A DNA stretch of 45,733 nucleotides, taken from NCBI GenBank assembly GCA_947179245.1, contig CAMXBD010000006.1, forward strand, positions 1-45,733. Direction: 5' to 3'. This document shows positions 41,918 through 45,733 of the stretch, one piece after another; positions within the stretch are counted from its first letter, which is position 1, and the number at the start of each line of letters is the position of its first letter. The DNA is from an uncultured Lachnospiraceae bacterium (lineage in GTDB: Bacteria; Bacillota; Clostridia; Lachnospirales; Lachnospiraceae). The notes under the pieces are model-generated. The model had not been told where the DNA came from, did no database searches, and was given only the letters and a program-made list of their open reading frames with translations. The position numbers and the translations under genes are program-made.

Positions 41918-42904
41918 ATGAGAAAAAATATTTTTGGTGCGGTGAGTATATGTCTGCTGCTTGGGCTGACGGGGTGTGGCAGCGGGGCAGCAGGGGCTGA
42001 CGCGATGCCGGATGAAACAGATACGAGCAGGACATATACGGTAGATACCAAAATATCAGATGTAATTAATGATCCGGTTTTCGGAGATTATGGCAGATTA
42101 ATTTTCCCTGTGGACACGGGCTTTTGTGGTGGAGAAACATTAGGTGAGCTCAGGCTGACATGGTACAACAATATTTCTCCCGATAAAACAGTGGAAATTA
42201 CAAACTATATGAGAGACCACGCTGAGGCGGGAGACATCATTTTCTATGATATTTATACGGATGAGGAGAAGCGGTCAGACCCGGAAAAGGAAGATACCGG
42301 TTTGTTTTTCTTCAAAGGCAATCCGGGAGAAAAGTTCGCTGTATGTAATGCGGGCGGCGGCTTTGCCTACGTAGGCGCTATGCAGGATAGTTTTCCGCAT
42401 GCCTTGGAGCTATCTAAGAAGGGTTATAATGCTTTTGCCTTGATTTACCGTCCCGGAGCACAGACGGCGTGTGAAGATTTGGCGCGGGCAATCAGTTTTA
42501 TTTTTGCAAACGCAGAGGAGCTTGAAGTGGATACGGAGTGCTATTCCTTATGGGGCGGTTCTGCAGGTGCGCGAATGGCAGCATGGCTCGGTTCTTACGG
42601 TCCGGGGGCCTTTGGCGAAGATATTCTTCCTCAGGCGGGTGCGGTGATTATGCAGTACACCGGCTTAAGTGACTATACGGAAACCGATCCGCCTACTTAT
42701 GTATGTGTGGGCGAAAATGACGGGATCGCAAACTGGAGAACAATGCAGAGCCGTCTGGATGCCATGAGTAAATTTGGAATTGATACCGAGTTTCATAAAT
42801 ATCCGGGGCTTGGACATGGCTTTGGAATTGGAACAGGAACTGTGGCGGAAGGATGGATCGATGATGCGGTAGCATTTTGGGAAAAACAAGCTAAAGGGGT
42901 ATGA
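41918..42904 (+). CDS. Secreted lipoprotein alpha/beta hydrolase
   Basis: A 328-residue predicted lipoprotein esterase. The signal MRKNIFGAVSICLLLGLTGC ends in the lipobox LTGC with the lipidated Cys20. The hydrolase domain has the oxyanion region NAGGGFAYVG, the nucleophile GGSAG in SLWGGSAGARMAAW, and a catalytic His in GLGHGFG, like the acetyl-esterase/HSL group. It would act at the outer membrane face on an esterified substrate. ATG 41918 is chosen over 41897 because AAGGGAT and the signal peptide fit it. The alcohol dehydrogenase gene starts 4 bp after its stop. Confidence 0.85.
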   Translation: MRKNIFGAVSICLLLGLTGCGSGAAGADAMPDETDTSRTYTVDTKISDVINDPVFGDYGRLIFPVDTGFCGGETLGELRLTWYNNISPDKTVEITNYMRDHAEAGDIIFYDIYTDEEKRSDPEKEDTGLFFFKGNPGEKFAVCNAGGGFAYVGAMQDSFPHALELSKKGYNAFALIYRPGAQTACEDLARAISFIFANAEELEVDTECYSLWGGSAGARMAAWLGSYGPGAFGEDILPQAGAVIMQYTGLSDYTETDPPTYVCVGENDGIANWRTMQSRLDAMSKFGIDTEFHKYPGLGHGFGIGTGTVAEGWIDDAVAFWEKQAKGV

Positions 42905-42908
42905 GGGG

Positions 42909-44078
42909 ATGAATAATTTTATTTTTAAGAATACAACAAAAGTTTTTTTCGGGGCAGGATGCGTGAAAGAGTATTTATGCTGTCTGACCAAGCATTATAC
43001 AGATACGATTATGCTTGTTTATGGCGGTGGCTCTATAAAAGAAAACGGAGTTTACGATGAGGTGATGGGAATCCTTGCTCAAACAGGGAAAAAGATTGTC
43101 GGGTTTGGAGGCATCATGCCGAATCCAACGTATGCAAAGGTGTTGGAAGGAGCAACGCTGGCGAGGGAAAATAATGTGGGACTGATTCTCGGTGTAGGTG
43201 GCGGTTCTGTGATGGATTGCTGTAAGGCAGTTTCGATTGCGGCACGATATGACGGGGATGCATGGACGGATTTCTGGGTGCGGCCCGGCATCATGGATTT
43301 TGAACCGTTACCGGTTGGAGTGATCGTTACTGCAACGGGTACGGGCAGCGAATGTAATGGCGCTGCCGTGATTACGAATGAAGAGACAAAAGTAAAAACA
43401 GGACGGGATTATCTGAAGTGTAATCCGAAATTTGCCCTGCTTGATCCGGCATACACTTACAGTGTTCCCAAATTTCAAATGATGTCCGGTGGTTTTGATA
43501 CGCTATCCCATATCATGGAAATTTATTTCAGCGAACCGGATGAAAATAATGTATCGGACGATGTTGCCGAGGCACTGATGAAAAATGTGATCCGCAACCT
43601 GCGGGCGGCAATCGCTGACCCGCAGGATTACAATGCAAGAAGCAATTTGATGTGGGATGCTGTGATGGCGGAAAACAGAATTATCAAATTGGGAAAATGT
43701 ACGGATTTTCAATGCCATAATATGGAGCATCAGCTTGGCGCGTATACGAACTGCAATCATGGAGCGGGACTTGCGGTACTTCATCCGGTATATTACCGGC
43801 ATATTTATATGGAGGGACTGAACAAGTTCAGGCGGTTTGCAGTTAATGTCTGGGGTGTAGATGCGGACAAAAAGAGCGATAAAGAAATTGCACTTGCAGG
43901 AATAGAGATGCTGGAGAACTTTATTTTGGAGATAGGACTTCCTGTGACTCTTAGAGAGCTGGGTGTGGATGAACAGACAGATTTGAAGAAGATTGCTGAT
44001 TCCTGTGCCATTTCGACGGGAAGTTATAAGGAAATGAGCTATGAAGAGATACTTGAGATTTTTAAGGAGTGCCTATAG
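42909..44078 (+). CDS. Iron-containing alcohol dehydrogenase
   Basis: A 389-residue group III alcohol dehydrogenase, like clostridial butanol dehydrogenases and YqhD. The nucleotide-binding GVGGGSVMDCCKAVS is near residue 96-110, TATGTGSE follows, and the metal site shows the Asp and His in GGFDTLSHIME and the two histidines in FQCHNMEHQLGAYTNCNHG. It reduces aldehydes or oxidises alcohols with NAD(P)H. A short AGGGG site precedes the ATG, which lies 4 bp after the hydrolase stop, so they are translationally coupled. Confidence 0.93.
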   Translation: MNNFIFKNTTKVFFGAGCVKEYLCCLTKHYTDTIMLVYGGGSIKENGVYDEVMGILAQTGKKIVGFGGIMPNPTYAKVLEGATLARENNVGLILGVGGGSVMDCCKAVSIAARYDGDAWTDFWVRPGIMDFEPLPVGVIVTATGTGSECNGAAVITNEETKVKTGRDYLKCNPKFALLDPAYTYSVPKFQMMSGGFDTLSHIMEIYFSEPDENNVSDDVAEALMKNVIRNLRAAIADPQDYNARSNLMWDAVMAENRIIKLGKCTDFQCHNMEHQLGAYTNCNHGAGLAVLHPVYYRHIYMEGLNKFRRFAVNVWGVDADKKSDKEIALAGIEMLENFILEIGLPVTLRELGVDEQTDLKKIADSCAISTGSYKEMSYEEILEIFKECL

Positions 44079-44151
44079 ATAACTTTTGAAAAGATTGCAC
44101 AGAGGTATTTGGTTAGAAGAAAAATGAGTATTGTAAAAGAGGAGAAATAAA

Positions 44152-44535
44152 ATGAATAAAAAAATGATGCTGCTTATATCTATTATTATCCAGATTGTAG
44201 CGCTTAGCGGAATGACAGAGAGCGAACCGACACGGAATTCCCGTGTTCTGATTGCATATTTTTCCCAGCCTACAGATGTGGATACTTCCGATTTGGATGC
44301 GGTTTCCAGTGCAAGTGTTGTAGTGCGGAATCAAATGCCGGAAAGCAGTAATGACACCGTAGCAGGTGCAATAGCCGATCCACGGAATCAGCAGACGTTG
44401 TATTTGTGGGAAGAAAATTATATGCCAGCCATCACGGAGTATACGGAAAACAATGGATACTATGCAGATGATCCAGACTTTCGCCCATACATGGTGGCAT
44501 TCCCGCGGCGCCACTTCAGATTCAGGCGATGTTAG
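44152..44535 (+). pseudogene. Fused remnant: flavodoxin head joined to hydrolase head
   Basis: A 127-codon frame that looks like two broken genes joined. Residues 1-55 are a signal sequence followed by the first strand of a flavodoxin-like protein (SRVLIAYFSQPTDVDTSDLD), but the P-loop region and the rest of the flavodoxin fold are missing. Residues from about 70 (TLYLWEENYMPAITEYTENN, DDPDFRPYMVAFP) resemble the start of a different secreted alpha/beta hydrolase family. The last codons read out of frame and end early. A good AAAGAGGAGAAA ribosome site remains. It is probably a product of deletions, not a working protein. Confidence 0.7.
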
Positions 44536-44687
44536 AGGCGCCGGGAGGTATTTTTATCGAGGCGGACAATGAAAGGGACGGCAATCTGGCGTATCGGGTT
44601 CAGGAAGGGAACGAACATAATGGCGAGTCAGCTATGCAGTATATTTATAATGGATTGGTTTGGCTGTGGAAGGGCGAAATTTTATAA
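44514..44687 (+). pseudogene. Esterase C-terminal remnant
   Basis: Another frame overlapping the end of the previous remnant encodes a 57-codon segment, LQIQAMLEAPGGIFIEADNE and later NGESAMQYIYNGLVWLWKG, ending at a TAA. It looks like the C-terminal end of a secreted alpha/beta-fold esterase. It has no start codon or ribosome site of its own. With the two upstream pieces it makes three gene remnants within 540 bp. Confidence 0.6.
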
Positions 44688-44722
44688 GGAGCGATTAAGT
44701 TGCAAATTTTGCTGAATATTCG

Positions 44723-45643
44723 TCATAAAATAACCTTTCTTGCAGAAGATTTTTGAATTTCTGGCAGCTCTTTTATTTTTTGCAGAAACTTTTCTGAAGC
44801 CTTAGATAATATCTGATATTTTTTCCAGATAATACTCATGCCGTCCTCTCTTTTAGGAGAGAGAGGGCGGAAACACAGATTGCTATTACCGGAAGTGTTG
44901 ATTATTTTATCAAATCCGATTGCGTAGCCCAAACCTTCTTCGACCATCAATGAAGCATTAAAGAGCAGATTATAAGTTGCAACAATTTCCAATTCGGATA
45001 TTTCTCTTTTTATCCATACAGGTAGAGTCCCGCGGGTATCATCCTGCCTTGATATAATCAGCGGTTTATCCCATAAATCTTCCGGAGAAATTGTTTCATT
45101 CGCAGCCAGTGGTGAATCCGTCCGCATCAGCACACCCCAGATATCTTTATAGGGCAAAGATATTGAATTATATTTTGCATAATCTATAGAGCCAAATACA
45201 ATTCCAAAATCAATCAGCCCTTTATCTAACTGCTCCAGTACAAATTCAGAATTTCCGCTGGCGATATGGTAGTGGATGCCGGGGCAGGTGCTGTAAAGCT
45301 CTTTTGCAGCTTTTGCAATAAAGCGGACGGCATCGGTCTCACCCGTTCCGATATAAACATCACCGACAATGACCTGATCAGAAAGAGAAATTTCCCGTTC
45401 GGTTTTCTGTACCAGATTCAAAATTTCCTCAGCTCTTTTTCTTAGGATTATTCCTTCTTCTGTGAGGGTGACTTTTCTGGAGCCCTTTGTTCCGCGAATT
45501 AAAAGTTGTTTCCCCAATTCTTCTTCCATAGCCTTTATTTGGGTGGAAAGAGTGGGTTGGGACAGGTGCAGCGATTCTGCTGCTCTTATAATGCTTTGCT
45601 CTCTTGCCACGGCAAGAAAATATTGAAGTACACGCAATTCCAT
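44723..45643 (-). CDS. LysR family transcriptional regulator
   Basis: A 306-residue LysR regulator. The helix-turn-helix spans residues 2-60 (LQYFLAVAREQSIIRAAESL, SQPTLSTQIKAMEEELGKQLL). The effector domain follows from about 90, with DLWDKPLIISRQD and a GYAIGFD segment. AAGGTGATG precedes the ATG. It is convergent with the dehydrogenase/remnant cluster. Regulators of this type often sit beside such flavodoxin/dehydrogenase genes in Lachnospiraceae, so those genes are plausible targets. Upstream, GGAAATTCC lies about 30 bp before the start and could be part of its own site. Confidence 0.9.
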   Translation of the reverse strand: MELRVLQYFLAVAREQSIIRAAESLHLSQPTLSTQIKAMEEELGKQLLIRGTKGSRKVTLTEEGIILRKRAEEILNLVQKTEREISLSDQVIVGDVYIGTGETDAVRFIAKAAKELYSTCPGIHYHIASGNSEFVLEQLDKGLIDFGIVFGSIDYAKYNSISLPYKDIWGVLMRTDSPLAANETISPEDLWDKPLIISRQDDTRGTLPVWIKREISELEIVATYNLLFNASLMVEEGLGYAIGFDKIINTSGNSNLCFRPLSPKREDGMSIIWKKYQILSKASEKFLQKIKELPEIQKSSARKVIL

Positions 45644-45733
45644 ATGCTCATCACCTTTTTAGTATAGGAAATTCCCAGATATATTCCGAGTTTTGTTACA
45701 CACAATATAGCATATAAATGCATAGGTTTCAAC

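Noticed and set aside
1-45733. Search for tRNA, rRNA, riboswitch and CRISPR arrays
   Set aside because: No cloverleaf-like, rRNA-like or regularly spaced repeat pattern was seen by reading; short or divergent RNA genes could still be missed without a covariance-model search.

Overview
The window looks like a chromosomal segment of an anaerobic Gram-positive Clostridia, most likely family Lachnospiraceae. The pointers are AGGAGG-type ribosome sites, TTGACA/TATAAT promoters, a housekeeping block in the Bacillus yaaO-to-rsmI order with clostridial changes, a FabK/FabF/FabZ type II fatty acid cluster without FabA, FabB or FabM, a spore maturation gene (spmA), a LysM-GH18 spore cortex-type hydrolase, a bacteriohemerythrin, and an iron-dependent alcohol dehydrogenase. 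No tRNA, rRNA or CRISPR array was seen. The genus cannot be fixed from sequence reading alone.

Layout. (1) 1-4.3 kb: a mixed metabolic block with a DUF3237 protein, an alpha/beta hydrolase, an orphan PTS EIIC, a CgeB-like glycosyltransferase and an HD-domain protein. (2) 4.3-12.1 kb: a housekeeping block with an Orn/Lys/Arg decarboxylase, a guanylate-kinase-like protein where Bacillus has tmk, yaaR, a 44-residue small protein, holB, ricT, a trmN6-type methyltransferase, a secreted DUF4015 protein and rsmI. (3) 12.1-19.1 kb: the fatty acid cluster acpP-fabK / fabD-fabG-fabF-fabZ-fabX-like-fabH. Two TTTGA-N3-TCAAA palindromes (FabT-box type) lie before acpP and fabD, and a strong terminator separates fabK from fabD. 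The 353-residue NMO-family protein before fabH has a four-cysteine cluster and a GGH motif that suggest FabX, a candidate for anaerobic unsaturated fatty acid synthesis.

(4) 19.3-23.1 kb: spmA, followed by AT-rich DNA holding a degenerate tyrosine recombinase-like gene and an AAA-ATPase/PD-(D/E)XK gene, then a second, about 93% identical copy of the last 295 bp of spmA. The two copies share an exact 48-bp stretch and are offset by 3133 bp. This is what a small integrative element that replaces the 3' end of its target gene would leave, and it is the most unusual structure here. spmB is absent. (5) 23.1-28.1 kb: a hemerythrin protein with a second, CheX-like domain, an SDR oxidoreductase, a sigma factor with a long C-terminal extension, and the LysM-GH18 hydrolase.

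(6) 28.1-35.4 kb: a SWIM/SNF2 helicase with an unknown upstream partner, a fructosamine-kinase-like protein, and an AgrC/AgrA-like two-component pair. The response regulator is divergent from a lipoprotein gene, and the intergenic region holds two good promoters with repeated GTGAAG motifs between them. (7) 36-41.8 kb: an S1-domain protein, a GH43-like protein, a membrane protein of unknown function, a Sel1-repeat protein and a LysR regulator. (8) 41.9-45.7 kb: a lipoprotein hydrolase, an Fe-alcohol dehydrogenase, a run of fused remnants (flavodoxin head, hydrolase head, esterase tail) and a convergent LysR regulator.
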